64,000 bases of DNA from NCBI RefSeq assembly GCF_018130165.1, contig NZ_JAFCLZ010000020.1, forward strand, positions 116,881 to 180,880. Direction: 5' to 3'. Within the stretch, counting starts at the first letter, position 1. Each line of letters starts with the position of its first letter. Of this stretch, positions 1 through 9,272 are shown piece after piece. This stretch comes from Bradyrhizobium sp. JYMT SZCCT0180. Lineage in GTDB: Bacteria > Pseudomonadota > Alphaproteobacteria > Rhizobiales > Xanthobacteraceae. The position numbers and the translations under genes were made by a program. Below the pieces are notes generated by a model, which did no database searches, was not told the origin of the DNA, and was given only the letters and a program-made list of their open reading frames with translations.

Positions 1-495
1 GAGGCGGAAGGTCACCCAATCGACGCCCGAGAACTGGACGTAGTGCTCGCCTGCGGTCTTCGAAATCGCGTAGCTCGAGTTCACCGGGTTGATCGGATGG
101 TCAAGCGTGATCGGCGACTGGGTCGGCTTGGTGCCGTAACAAAGTGCGGTCTGGAAGTAGACCAGTCGCGAGACGCCATGGGTCTTGCTCGCCTTCGCGA
201 TATTGGCCGTACCGGCGGCGTTAACCAGCGCATCGGTGCCCCAATCGTCGGGGTCCTTGTAGGATGCCGCCGTATGGATCACCACTTGCGGCTTGAACTC
301 GGCAAACAGTTTGTCAACGACCGATCCGTCGACAATCGTGTCCTCGATCAGTCGCAGATTCGCGTGCTGTGTGAGGTTGTCGCGCCGCCCCGTCGAAAAA
401 TTGTCGATGGCCAGCACCTCGTCGCCGCGCGCAAGCAGCATATCAATCACGGTCGATCCGACCTGGCCGGCTCCGCCGGTAACAAAGACCTTCAT
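1..495 (-). CDS. NAD-dependent sugar epimerase/dehydratase, partial
   Basis: The N-terminal 165 residues of a short-chain-dehydrogenase-type nucleotide-sugar epimerase or dehydratase; the C-terminus lies beyond position 1. The sequence shows the Rossmann motif TGGAGQVGS near residue 6, an acidic end of the second strand (AIDNFSTG), and the catalytic YxxxK as YAISK preceded by NSS. The ATG at 495 overlaps the stop of the upstream asparagine synthase by four bases (ATGA), so the two are translationally coupled and this gene belongs to the polysaccharide operon. Members of this family interconvert or dehydrate NDP-hexoses. Whether this is a 4-epimerase, a 2-epimerase or a dehydratase cannot be told from the visible half. 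Confidence 0.85.
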   Translation of the reverse strand, partial: MKVFVTGGAGQVGSTVIDMLLARGDEVLAIDNFSTGRRDNLTQHANLRLIEDTIVDGSVVDKLFAEFKPQVVIHTAASYKDPDDWGTDALVNAAGTANIAKASKTHGVSRLVYFQTALCYGTKPTQSPITLDHPINPVNSSYAISKTAGEHYVQFSGVDWVTFRL

Positions 496-2450
496 TGAAC
501 TGTATCCCTCAACGTAGCGCGGGCAGCCTGCTGCCCGGGTTTGAGCATTGCCTTAAACTCATTCGCCCGATCATGGAAGCGCTGATGCCACAATTCGAGC
601 GACAGGAGCCCCCATGTCTTTCGTGAGAACTGCGAGGCACCCTGGAAGTTCGCCAGCACGACATCGGTGTTGAAGTAGGCCCGCTTGCGAGCGCGCTGCT
701 GATCGAAAACATCGGCGACAAAGCCCTCGAGCGGCCCTTTGAACCATTCCTTCAGCGGAACCGGAAAGCCCATCTTGTCGCGGCGCTCGACGATGCTCGT
801 CGGCAGCACGTCGCGATAGGCGGTCTTCATCAGCTGCTTCATCTGACCGCCCTTGAATTTGACGTCCGCCGGCACCGTCGCCAGGAACTCGACAAGCGGA
901 TGGTCGAGCAGCGGCACCCGGCTCTCAAGACCATGCGCCATGCTCATCCGGTCCTCGACCTGCAGCAGCGCCGGCAACAGGCACTTGAAGTCGAAATGCG
1001 TCATCTTGTCGAAGTAGGCTTCCTTCTTCACATTGTCCTGGTTGTTGAAGATGTCGCGGAATGCCTCGAAAACGCGGGACTTATCGAGCGATGACCAGTC
1101 AACTTCGCCGACCATGTCGGTGGAGCGATCGACCAGCCTGAAGTAACGCTTGTCGATGTCGTCAAACAACCCGTCGCGCCAGAACTCCTTGATCATCGGC
1201 TTGTACTCGCGCAGCAAGCCGAGATTGGGGACGATGGACTCGATGGTGACGACGTAATTGCCCTTTTGATAGGTGCCGTCCATCGCCGCCTTGATGCACT
1301 GTTCGAAATAAGCAACGAGGTATCGCGCGTAACCGCCGAGCAGCTCGTCGCCGCCCTGCCCGCCCAATACAACCTTGACGTGCTTCGCGGCGAGCGCCGA
1401 GACCATATATTGCGGGAATGAGCCCGGACCGGCAACCGGGAAATCGAGATGATAAATGACGTCGTTCAGCGAACGACGGAAATCCTCTGCCGTGATGTCG
1501 CTGATGTGGAGCGCCATGTCCGCGCGCTCGGCGACCTCGCGGGCGTAGCGGCTCTCGTCATAGCCCGGATACTCCGTGAAGCGACCATGGAAGGCCAGCC
1601 GATTACGATGGTCGTGCTTGGAGGCCAGCAAGGCCACCAGACTGGAATCGAGACCGCCCGACACATAGCCTCCAATCGGCACGTCCGAGCGGAGATGGAT
1701 GTTGAGCGAATCCGCGACCAGCTCTTCAAAACGGCTCTCAAAGTAGCGCGGGCTATGGTTGAAATCGACGTCGTACTGAACGTCCCAGTATCGCCGGATA
1801 GTAATAGCACCGGCGGAAACGACGAAGGTGTGCCCCGGCAAGAGAGCGCTAACGCCTTCGAACAGAGTTCGGGCGCCAATCGTGTATTGGAAGGTGAGGT
1901 ATTCCGCGAGCGCAGACGAATCGGTTTTGATATCGCTCAGAAAGGGCAGCAATGCCTTGGCTTCCGAAGCAAAGAAGACTCGATTGCCCTGTTCGGTGTA
2001 ATAGAACGGCTTGATTCCGAATCGATCACGCGCGGCAAACAACTTTTGGTTGCGCTCGTCCCAAATCGCAAAGGCGAACATTCCACGCAGGCGGGAAACA
2101 CAATCCTCCCCCCATCGATCATAAGCCGCGAGGATGACCTCCGTGTCGGAGGTCGAACGGAAAGTCCAGTGAGCGGCGAGCTCATTGCGCAGCTCGATAT
2201 AGTTATAGATTTCGCCATTGTAGGTGATGATCGTGCCATTTGGCGCCCGCATCGGCTGCGCACCGCTAGCCGTCAAATCAATGATCGCGAGACGGCGATG
2301 CACGAGGCCGACGCGTCTATCCGAGGACATCCATTCGCCGTCGCCGTCCGGGCCACGATGCGATATCAACGTCGACATCGCGCCAAGCGCGGACGCGCCC
2401 TCGGCGAAGGGAGCATCTTGCAGCGATACGAAACCGGCTATGCCGCACAT
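492..2450 (-). CDS. Asparagine synthase-type glutamine amidotransferase (AsnB family)
   Basis: A 652-residue class II amidotransferase. Cys2 of MCGIAGF is the N-terminal nucleophile that frees ammonia from glutamine. The C-terminal half has the ATP pyrophosphatase loop SGGLDSS and the later GGQGGDELLGGY and LESRVPLLDH motifs of asparagine synthetases. In polysaccharide loci such proteins usually amidate the carboxyl group of a uronic acid or other acidic sugar instead of making asparagine; that role here is inference from context. It lies between a glycosyltransferase-like gene (40 bases upstream) and the sugar epimerase it overlaps. A second, divergent copy sits at 20395-22317, so the locus probably has two amide-forming steps or two acceptors. 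Confidence 0.9.
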   Translation of the reverse strand: MCGIAGFVSLQDAPFAEGASALGAMSTLISHRGPDGDGEWMSSDRRVGLVHRRLAIIDLTASGAQPMRAPNGTIITYNGEIYNYIELRNELAAHWTFRSTSDTEVILAAYDRWGEDCVSRLRGMFAFAIWDERNQKLFAARDRFGIKPFYYTEQGNRVFFASEAKALLPFLSDIKTDSSALAEYLTFQYTIGARTLFEGVSALLPGHTFVVSAGAITIRRYWDVQYDVDFNHSPRYFESRFEELVADSLNIHLRSDVPIGGYVSGGLDSSLVALLASKHDHRNRLAFHGRFTEYPGYDESRYAREVAERADMALHISDITAEDFRRSLNDVIYHLDFPVAGPGSFPQYMVSALAAKHVKVVLGGQGGDELLGGYARYLVAYFEQCIKAAMDGTYQKGNYVVTIESIVPNLGLLREYKPMIKEFWRDGLFDDIDKRYFRLVDRSTDMVGEVDWSSLDKSRVFEAFRDIFNNQDNVKKEAYFDKMTHFDFKCLLPALLQVEDRMSMAHGLESRVPLLDHPLVEFLATVPADVKFKGGQMKQLMKTAYRDVLPTSIVERRDKMGFPVPLKEWFKGPLEGFVADVFDQQRARKRAYFNTDVVLANFQGASQFSRKTWGLLSLELWHQRFHDRANEFKAMLKPGQQAARATLRDTVQ

Positions 2451-2490
2451 ACTAACGTCTTGCCCATGTAATTGTTGATCAGTTCAGGAT

Positions 2491-3813
2491 TCAGGATTTC
2501 AGGTGGGCCAGCACCGACCGTAATGGGTGCAACAGGGTCTTCAGCCACGCGTGGACCAGTTCGCGCGTCTCTGGTCTAGCACGGCCCAACACGGTTGAGA
2601 ATAGCAGGCGATAGCAGCGTTCTATGATGTTTCGCGTGACCCAGCGGCGGCGCGCGACCCACCCCGGGGCGGCGGCAACCTCGAAATCGCGATCGCACAA
2701 GTACGGCAGGCTTGCGCTCTGGTCCGCTCGGAAGCTGGCTGAAATGACCTCATCAAACTTTGCAACAAAAGCACCAAATGTGTTATCGGGATTGCAAGCC
2801 ACTTCTCGATAAGCTCGCTCGATAATTTCGCGGGCACGCGCTGGATCCTTGAGAACAGCGACCACCTCAGCGTGGTTCGAGTGGTCCTTCATCAAAGGCA
2901 CGTAGTGCCGCCAAGCCTGCATTCGGCCGGAATACTCACCTTCGTACATCACGAGTAGTGTCCTCAAGGCTGCAGCCTCAAAGCATCGAGGTGATATCTG
3001 GTTGAGGGAGATCTTGCCGTCTACATCCGCAAAATAAAGCTCCTTCAGGATCTGAAATTGCGCACCCGGATTCCGACGCTCGTACGCGTCGACCGCCTTC
3101 TGGATATCGCCGGTGAAGTCAAAGACGGAAGCCCCGCTCTCCACGCCCAGCATTGCTTTGCAGGAGCGCACAAACTCCGTCCATTTCTCACCGTAGAGGC
3201 GATCCTCTTCCCGGAAGGAGATGTCGAGTGTGAGCCCATCGTTCGTTGCCTGCTCGCGGAATGCTCGACCAATCTCATACTTTTCTTGGCCGAGTTCGCC
3301 AAGCCATGCCGGCACCTTTCTGGCTCGGTATCCAACATCGATCCGGCGCTCTTCGTAAGGCTCGACGTCAAGCTCAAGCAGGTGCTCCGGGACGTAGCCC
3401 GTGAGCACGTTTACCTTGGTCACAGCAGGAAGCCGTCCGGCCGGGTAGACTTTCTCGATCTCCTGTTCGGGAACGCACGTGAAGAGGACGTCGATCCCGA
3501 TTTCCTGCATTGCCGCAATCGTCGCGTCAACGAAACGATACTCGTCCTGGATAAAGATTGCCTTTAGTCCGCGAAAGTTCGCGAGCGCCTTGCGCGTGCG
3601 AGAGGTCACGTAACTGTCGTTGCAGGCGATCAGAGAGTAGTGAACGATCACCGCGTCGAAATGATCTAGATCGAGCCGCGGCGGCAGATCACCAAAGATC
3701 GAGATCATTCTGATCCGGTGGCGGGAGCACTCAATCAGAGAGTCGATGTGTTGACGCACGGTCGCAGCACCGTCCTCGCGGTAGTCGCAGAGAAGCAGTA
3801 TCTCTCGCCTCAT
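2491..3813 (-). CDS. Glycosyltransferase-like protein, paralog 1 of 4
   Basis: About 440 residues. It shares a common plan with three other proteins of this operon (4021-5457, 5590-7119, 9917-11284): an N-terminal Rossmann-like half with VHYSL and FIQDEY, then GYRAR, KYEIG, YGEKW, LGVESGAS, a QISPRCFEAAA helix and EGEYSG followed by HYVPL. The RxFEAxA element resembles the donor-binding C-terminal lobe of GT-B glycosyltransferases (Glyco_trans_1_2 type), so a retaining sugar transfer in the cytoplasm is the best guess. The ATG at 3813 is preferred over a GTG at 3825 because an AAGG element lies about 11 bases upstream. Donor and acceptor are unknown. Ends 40 bases before the AsnB start. Confidence 0.72.
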   Translation of the reverse strand: MRREILLLCDYREDGAATVRQHIDSLIECSRHRIRMISIFGDLPPRLDLDHFDAVIVHYSLIACNDSYVTSRTRKALANFRGLKAIFIQDEYRFVDATIAAMQEIGIDVLFTCVPEQEIEKVYPAGRLPAVTKVNVLTGYVPEHLLELDVEPYEERRIDVGYRARKVPAWLGELGQEKYEIGRAFREQATNDGLTLDISFREEDRLYGEKWTEFVRSCKAMLGVESGASVFDFTGDIQKAVDAYERRNPGAQFQILKELYFADVDGKISLNQISPRCFEAAALRTLLVMYEGEYSGRMQAWRHYVPLMKDHSNHAEVVAVLKDPARAREIIERAYREVACNPDNTFGAFVAKFDEVISASFRADQSASLPYLCDRDFEVAAAPGWVARRRWVTRNIIERCYRLLFSTVLGRARPETRELVHAWLKTLLHPLRSVLAHLKS

Positions 3814-4020
3814 GAGGCGATGCACCTTGCGCGCACGGAGACATTCGGGGCCGCCGACAAAATCATCGCCCGCGACTTGAATCCGCCAGGCAGCAACTTC
3901 CGCACGAATTCACCACGATCATTTCCCGATCTATCGTATCGATGGAACAATCTCTCAGGCACTTTCTGCAACTTCACAAGGCGAGCAAGGCGTCGCCTCT
4001 GGCGACCCTTCCGGCCCATA

Positions 4021-5457
4021 CTAGATGCCCAGATGGCGCCGCACTCGCTTTCGAAGAGGCGTAGGGAGCCACTTATAGGCCCAAAAGGCGAAAGGATAGT
4101 GCTTGGCAAGCCGTTCCGATCTCGGAACAGCCGTCTTGTGCCGAAGTTCCGCCCCCCCTTGGGCCGAAATGTTGTGCTGAAGCTCGGTCGTCCCTGGCTC
4201 TGTCGTCCCTTGGGTTGAGTTCCTGAACAGCGTTACGGCATCCACCGGCAGATCGGTCGCCATCTCTTGCACCACTGTTCCTTGCACGACAGCCGCGTTC
4301 GAATTGAGTTGCGTTCTAGCCCGAAATTCAACCCAACGCGGATCAACGCGCTTCGGAAACTCTTCCTCAATGGTTTCTTCAATCATCCGGCCGAATGCCT
4401 GGTAGCCGTATTTCTCCGGCCTTATCAAGTGCCTATAGGCGCGATCGGCCATGGCGGCCAGGTATTCAGTATCGCCAACTTTTGAGAGCACGTCGTCGAC
4501 GTTCGAAAAATCCTTTTCGAGTGGCAAATAGTGGGCATCAGCTTCCATCGCGCCGGAATAATTTCCTCGGAACAGAATCATTGGAGTCATCATCATGGCC
4601 GTCTCGAAAGCGCGGGGAGATATCTGGCCCATGTCAAATGATGCCTCGATGGGACGTGTCACGTCCTCGAACTCCTCATATGTCGCTTTGCGGCGCTGCG
4701 CTGCCTCAAATTGCTCAATCGTTTTCTCGAACTCCCCGTCGAAATCGAACAAATTCGATCCGCTTTCACATCCCAGCATGGTGCGGCTGGCCCCGAGGAA
4801 TTCAAACCACGCCGTTCCATAGATCCGGCTTGCATCATCCATTGCAATATCGTGCGGAATATTGCGCGCGCTGCAAAGCTCCGCCATACGACGGCCGATC
4901 TCGTATTTATCGAAACCGAGCCGTCCGTACTTCGGCCCGAGGTTGCGGCCGCGATAAGCAACGGAGACCCGGCGCTCATCGAGCGGCACAATCAAGGGAC
5001 GGCGGTCCAGGAGACCTTCCGGCAGATAGCCGGTCAGAGCATTCACAATTCTGAGCCCCGGAAGCTCAGATGCTGGATAAGCGAGATGCCAGAAATCGCC
5101 AGGCACAGGCGTAATCAAGACATGAAAGCCGAGCCGCCTCAATTCTTGATGGAGCCGGGCCGTACGGTCATAATCGTCCTGCACGGAGATTATCTTCAGG
5201 CCTCGGAAATTCAGCAGCGCCTGTTTGTAGCTCTCACTCACATAGTCGTCCAAGATCAGCCGACAACAATAGCTGTGGAAGAGGACGTCGTATTCGTTCA
5301 GATCGAAGTTCACCTGTGCGCCACCCGTCACGTGAACGTAATCGACATCGAACTTCGTAAACTTCTTCAAAGACAGCAGATACTCCATCGTGGTCGACAC
5401 GTAGGTCGACGAGCTTGAATAAGCCACGAGGATTCGCTTGGGAGTTGTGTTGACCAT
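4021..5457 (-). CDS. Glycosyltransferase-like protein, paralog 2 of 4
   Basis: About 478 residues, same family as the genes on both sides. Family landmarks are HSYCCRL, VQDDYD, AYRGRN, KYEIG, YGTAW, LGCESGSNLFDFDG, QISPRAFE, GNYSGAM and HYLPLEKDFSN. The ATG at 5457 is chosen because AGGCGGA lies about 6 bases upstream; a TTG further upstream has no such signal. The C-terminus carries a roughly 100-residue extension absent from paralog 1, with short imperfect TQGTTEPGTTEL-like runs before a basic WLPTPLRKRVRRHL tail that could contact the membrane. Predicted GT-B transferase for the exported glycan; the substrate cannot be read from sequence. Confidence 0.7.
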   Translation of the reverse strand: MVNTTPKRILVAYSSSSTYVSTTMEYLLSLKKFTKFDVDYVHVTGGAQVNFDLNEYDVLFHSYCCRLILDDYVSESYKQALLNFRGLKIISVQDDYDRTARLHQELRRLGFHVLITPVPGDFWHLAYPASELPGLRIVNALTGYLPEGLLDRRPLIVPLDERRVSVAYRGRNLGPKYGRLGFDKYEIGRRMAELCSARNIPHDIAMDDASRIYGTAWFEFLGASRTMLGCESGSNLFDFDGEFEKTIEQFEAAQRRKATYEEFEDVTRPIEASFDMGQISPRAFETAMMMTPMILFRGNYSGAMEADAHYLPLEKDFSNVDDVLSKVGDTEYLAAMADRAYRHLIRPEKYGYQAFGRMIEETIEEEFPKRVDPRWVEFRARTQLNSNAAVVQGTVVQEMATDLPVDAVTLFRNSTQGTTEPGTTELQHNISAQGGAELRHKTAVPRSERLAKHYPFAFWAYKWLPTPLRKRVRRHLGI

Positions 5458-5589
5458 TACGGTCCGCCTGATGTCATGCAAAAAGAAAGGAAGGAGCGAG
5501 CCAGGAATTCACTTGTCACATTGCAGCAAAACGGATGCGCAATCAGGCCGGCCGACGGACTGCCGGAGGCACCTGGCTATTCAAAACCG

Positions 5590-7119
5590 CTAACCTTGAG
5601 AGCGCGGCAGGCGGCTGGCAAAGTCACGCAGCCTTCGTAGAGCCATATCTGCGGTAGGACGCGCCCAACCTGGCAATCGACGGTAGACTCTGCGCGCAAG
5701 CGAGCCACTCCTGAACACCGGCAGCGGAACACCCCAAGATGACTTTGTCGCAGCAAGATCCTTAACAAACCGAGATCGCACGCGTTGCGGGGCATCACGC
5801 AGGCCGTCGCTCGAAATCGGCCAGTTCGTCAGCCCCCCAAAGTAGCAACCATCATAGTCCGGGCTTGAAGACATCTCGATCGGTGTTCTTCCTGCTACGG
5901 GCAAGACGCAGTCCAGATGCTCGTCAAAACGTGCAACAAAAGCTTTATAGGACCAGCGACCAGACGAAATAATATCGCGGTAGGTGCGATCAACCATTTC
6001 TTCCAATTGATCGAGCCTTGAAAGCCGCTCGATGACGGATTCCAGATTCGAAAAATCCTTCTTCAGAGGCAGATAGTGGACGTCGGGTTGAAGCAATCCA
6101 CTGTACTCTCCTTCAAACAATATCAGCGCCGATTTCGTCGCGGCCGCCTCGAATACACGAGGCGATATCTGATTCATCCGAATTTCGCTTTCATGCGAAG
6201 CCAGATAGCGTTCTCGTATCTGCTCGTATGTGAGCCACGGATTTTCTGCAAGCGCGGCCTGGACCTGACGCCCGATGCTTCCGTCATCGTCGAAAACGTT
6301 CGATCCGCTTTCGCTGCCTAGAACCGCCCTGCAGTTTGAAAGAAAATCGTACCAGGCATCGCCATAAATGCGCTGGTCTTCCTCGACTTCGATGTCGTGC
6401 GGAATGCCCCTTGTTTGGCACTCCTGACGCATTCGGTAGCCAATCATGTACTTGTCTTTGGCCAGATCGCCGAATCTAAACGGCAACGGCCTGCCTCGAT
6501 ACCCAATATGGATCGGACGCTCGCTAAGCGGCTTATAGCCCCCCATCCTCTCGAGCCGCTCGGGTACATATCCGGTCAGATTGGTCAAAAACCTCACGCG
6601 TTTGAAACGACTTGAGGGGTATATTTTTTCCGATTGACCATCGGGGATGCAGGTAAACACCGTATCGATGTTGAGCGTCTCTATCCACCGACGGGCGCGC
6701 TCGGTGTACTCGTACTCGTCCTGGATAAACAGCACTCGATGTGCACGAGCGCCGGAAACTGCAGCAGCGACCTGCGGCGAAATGTGCTGCTCCAGGGAAA
6801 GACGTACAGAGTAGTGAATCACAACGACATCGAAGCTCGCCATGTCGTACAAGCAGTCGACGGCATCGACAGCGGTCGCGTAGTGCACATCGTTTTGAGA
6901 ATACGCTCCGAACGAACTGATGTGCTCCATCACGGTCGAGGTAAAGAGGGCATGGGGCGAATACAAGACGAGTATCGACAACCGCCGACCGCCGGTCTGG
7001 GACTTCGATTTTGTAAGAGGTTCTTCCTGCAAAGTAGCAAACTTGCCGCTATGATCTTGTGATTGAGCGGCCAGCCGCCCTCCTGTCCCTGGTTCTCGAT
7101 CAGGCATTGTTTCGGCCAC
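5590..7119 (-). CDS. Glycosyltransferase-like protein, paralog 3 of 4
   Basis: About 509 residues and the clearest member of the family: VIHYSVRL, FIQDEYEY, the TGYVPERL stretch shared by the three downstream copies, GYRGRPL, KYMIG, YGDAWYDFL, LGSESGSNVFDDDG, QISPRVFEAAA, FEGEYSG and HYLPLKKDFSN. A GTG at 7119 is the likely start because AAGGAG lies 7 bases upstream; an in-frame ATG at 7107 lacks a comparable signal. The first 45 residues are low in structure, before the first strand (LSILVLYS). Predicted cytoplasmic GT-B glycosyltransferase. It lies directly after the WbpG-like amidotransferase gene, so it may act on the amidinated sugar, which is inference only. Confidence 0.72.
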   Translation of the reverse strand: MAETMPDREPGTGGRLAAQSQDHSGKFATLQEEPLTKSKSQTGGRRLSILVLYSPHALFTSTVMEHISSFGAYSQNDVHYATAVDAVDCLYDMASFDVVVIHYSVRLSLEQHISPQVAAAVSGARAHRVLFIQDEYEYTERARRWIETLNIDTVFTCIPDGQSEKIYPSSRFKRVRFLTNLTGYVPERLERMGGYKPLSERPIHIGYRGRPLPFRFGDLAKDKYMIGYRMRQECQTRGIPHDIEVEEDQRIYGDAWYDFLSNCRAVLGSESGSNVFDDDGSIGRQVQAALAENPWLTYEQIRERYLASHESEIRMNQISPRVFEAAATKSALILFEGEYSGLLQPDVHYLPLKKDFSNLESVIERLSRLDQLEEMVDRTYRDIISSGRWSYKAFVARFDEHLDCVLPVAGRTPIEMSSSPDYDGCYFGGLTNWPISSDGLRDAPQRVRSRFVKDLAATKSSWGVPLPVFRSGSLARRVYRRLPGWARPTADMALRRLRDFASRLPRSQG

Positions 7120-7263
7120 TCTCAGTCTCCTTGGCAAACTGCCGTGGAGTTCAGCAAACGCGAAAGCTCAGGCCAGCGCTGTCGAACGATTGTCCGCCGC
7201 GAACGCTGAACGAGCCACGAAGGATGCATTGGCCCACACGAACGACGGCTTGGTAAATACTCA

Positions 7264-8415
7264 CTAGAAGCCAAGGTGCTTCCGAAGAATTCTAAGTCGC
7301 TCTCTGAAGCTCACGGCCCAACGTACTTTATGCATCCACTCATTAGTCGGGTATTCGCGATGCGCTTTGAGCGGCGCCACCAGCAGTTCGCCAAACTCGG
7401 CTTCCGACAGTTCGAGTTTCTTCAAGACGAACGCCCGATCCTTCGCGATATCCTCGGCAAAGTAGGATGGTTGCTGAAGTTCGGCGAGGGCCTGGTCTCT
7501 CGTCATCTCTCCCGATGCCACCAGGCTAGCCAGGTGAGCGCGCCGTTTGTCGAACCCGAAACGCGTCGGCAAATAGTACCCTTGGAAGAATTTTGTGAAC
7601 CGCGATTCGTAGTGCTTGCCCCCGTAATAGCGCCAGCCAAATCGCCGCTCGAGTTCCTCAATTGCAGACCGTTTGCTGAAAGGCATAAGATCAAGCGGCG
7701 CCACGATCTTCAGGCCAAGAAGTTTTGGAAGGTAGTAGTTGAAGTACCAAAAACCCATCATGGGGAATTTGCTCAACCGTCGCTTTCCGAACCGCCGGTG
7801 AATTGCCCGAATATGGGTCAGGTCGCCTGCGCTATAGCCCCAAGCGCTCGGTAGAATGGACTCCGTCGCGTAATTGCTCCCCGTCAAAACAAAGGGAATC
7901 CGCTGGCGCGCGGTCTCCTTGTACAGTGCCGCCAGGAAGGCATGATCTTGCGGTATGTCTTGATTGGGTACGCCTGCCCGCAGGAACGCGACCTGCAAAT
8001 CCTTCATCTCTTCCCAGTCGACCACAACAGTGTGCAGATCAATTCCGAGCTTTGTGATCATCAGCTCGATGTTTCTTACGGCGAGTTCGCTGTTCCATCC
8101 TGCGTCGACATGAATAGCGAGGATCCTCAAGCCCCATTCCTCATGAGCCTTCATCAGGAGGTAAGAGCTGTCGACCCCGCCGCTGACGCCCAGAACGCAG
8201 TCGTACGCCTTTCCCTGCCCTCGCTGTTTCATTTCAGAGATAAGAGCGTTTAACTTTTTTTCTCCGCGCTCATCGGGGAGCCAGTAATTGTCCCTGCGAT
8301 CCATGATCAATTTGCAATGATTGCAAATTCCGGACTCGTCAAAGATTATGTTCTCATCCGTCGTGTCCATTACGCATCGGACACAGATCTGATACCGCAC
8401 GTTGCTATTCATCAT
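7264..8415 (-). CDS. N-acetyl sugar amidotransferase (WbpG/PseA-like)
   Basis: About 383 residues. The N-terminus has two CxxC pairs (C11, C14, C31, C34), probably a zinc site, followed by the PP-loop ATPase motif SGGVDSS at about 78-84. This is the architecture of WbpG of Pseudomonas aeruginosa and PseA of Campylobacter, which adenylate an N-acetyl group and replace its oxygen with ammonia to make an acetamidino sugar. The ammonia is supplied by the HisH-like/HisF-like pair encoded immediately upstream (8514-9913), as with wbpG-hisH2-hisF2. Two adjacent ATGs (8415, 8412) are possible starts. The likely substrate is a 2,3-diacetamido uronate, since WlbA and WlbB homologs are in the same operon. 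Confidence 0.9.
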   Translation of the reverse strand: MMNSNVRYQICVRCVMDTTDENIIFDESGICNHCKLIMDRRDNYWLPDERGEKKLNALISEMKQRGQGKAYDCVLGVSGGVDSSYLLMKAHEEWGLRILAIHVDAGWNSELAVRNIELMITKLGIDLHTVVVDWEEMKDLQVAFLRAGVPNQDIPQDHAFLAALYKETARQRIPFVLTGSNYATESILPSAWGYSAGDLTHIRAIHRRFGKRRLSKFPMMGFWYFNYYLPKLLGLKIVAPLDLMPFSKRSAIEELERRFGWRYYGGKHYESRFTKFFQGYYLPTRFGFDKRRAHLASLVASGEMTRDQALAELQQPSYFAEDIAKDRAFVLKKLELSEAEFGELLVAPLKAHREYPTNEWMHKVRWAVSFRERLRILRKHLGF

Positions 8416-8513
8416 CGTCCACTTGATAGAGGTCAATCCAACTCACCGGCAGCCGCTACAGAGCGCACACCAACCGGGATATAGCCTGGATAGGCACGGA
8501 ACTTTCGATATCG

Positions 8514-9272
8514 TCAGAACATCCGCTCCAACTTCTCGCGTTCCGGATAGGTAATCAATACGGCACGATGCTTTCCGTGCAACACAAACAAGCTGCCGGC
8601 CGCCACGGCAGAGGCGCCCACGTCTATTGCGCGCTTTAAGTCTTCGACTGACGACGCCCCACCGCAAGCGACGACTGGAACGTCGACATGCTGCGAGACG
8701 GAGCGTATCAAAGCATCATCGTAGCCCGCTCGTGTCCCATCTCGGTCGACGTCGTTCAAAAATAGCTCGCCAGCCCCGTGCTCCACACATTGCTTGGCGA
8801 ACTGTAACGGCTCAAGGCTCAAGGGTTTCTTGTTTCGGGGGTCGAACACGCAATAAGCTCCGAATAGCTTTCTCTTTATGTTGATCGATACCACCACACT
8901 TTGACTTCCGAACTCGTCGGCAACAGAGGAAATCAACCCGGGATTCTCAAGCGCCGCAGTGCTCAAGATGACTTTTTCAGCGCCGTTCCGGAGAACGCGA
9001 CGCACCTGATCCAGGTTATGCAGGCCGCCTCCATAGGCAAAAGGCATGAAGCATTCAGATGCGATCGAACTAATCAAATCGTAGTCTATTTCGCTTCGCT
9101 CTCTTGAGGCGCAAATATCCAGAAAAATGAGTTCGTCGACCTCTTTCTCGTTAAAAATCCGGACCGCGTTGAGCGGATCGCCAACGTACTTGGGATCGGT
9201 AAACTTGGTGGTTTTGACGAGACGACCATGCTCAATAAGCAGGCACGGAATGATGCGCGGGATTTCCTTCAA
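8514..9272 (-). CDS. HisF-like subunit of sugar amidotransferase
   Basis: A 252-residue (beta/alpha)8 barrel resembling the cyclase subunit of imidazole glycerol phosphate synthase, but not a histidine enzyme. The cyclase aspartate of IIPCLD is leucine here (L12 in IIPCLL), and the second catalytic aspartate in the strand AID is asparagine (N131 in SINIK). The DRDGT motif and phosphate-binding glycine strands are kept. Barrels of this kind are thought to channel ammonia from the HisH-like glutaminase to a WbpG-like synthetase. Its start overlaps the HisH-like stop by four bases, and the wbpG-like gene follows by about 100 bases. Confidence 0.9.
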   Translation of the reverse strand: MKEIPRIIPCLLIEHGRLVKTTKFTDPKYVGDPLNAVRIFNEKEVDELIFLDICASRERSEIDYDLISSIASECFMPFAYGGGLHNLDQVRRVLRNGAEKVILSTAALENPGLISSVADEFGSQSVVVSINIKRKLFGAYCVFDPRNKKPLSLEPLQFAKQCVEHGAGELFLNDVDRDGTRAGYDDALIRSVSQHVDVPVVACGGASSVEDLKRAIDVGASAVAAGSLFVLHGKHRAVLITYPEREKLERMF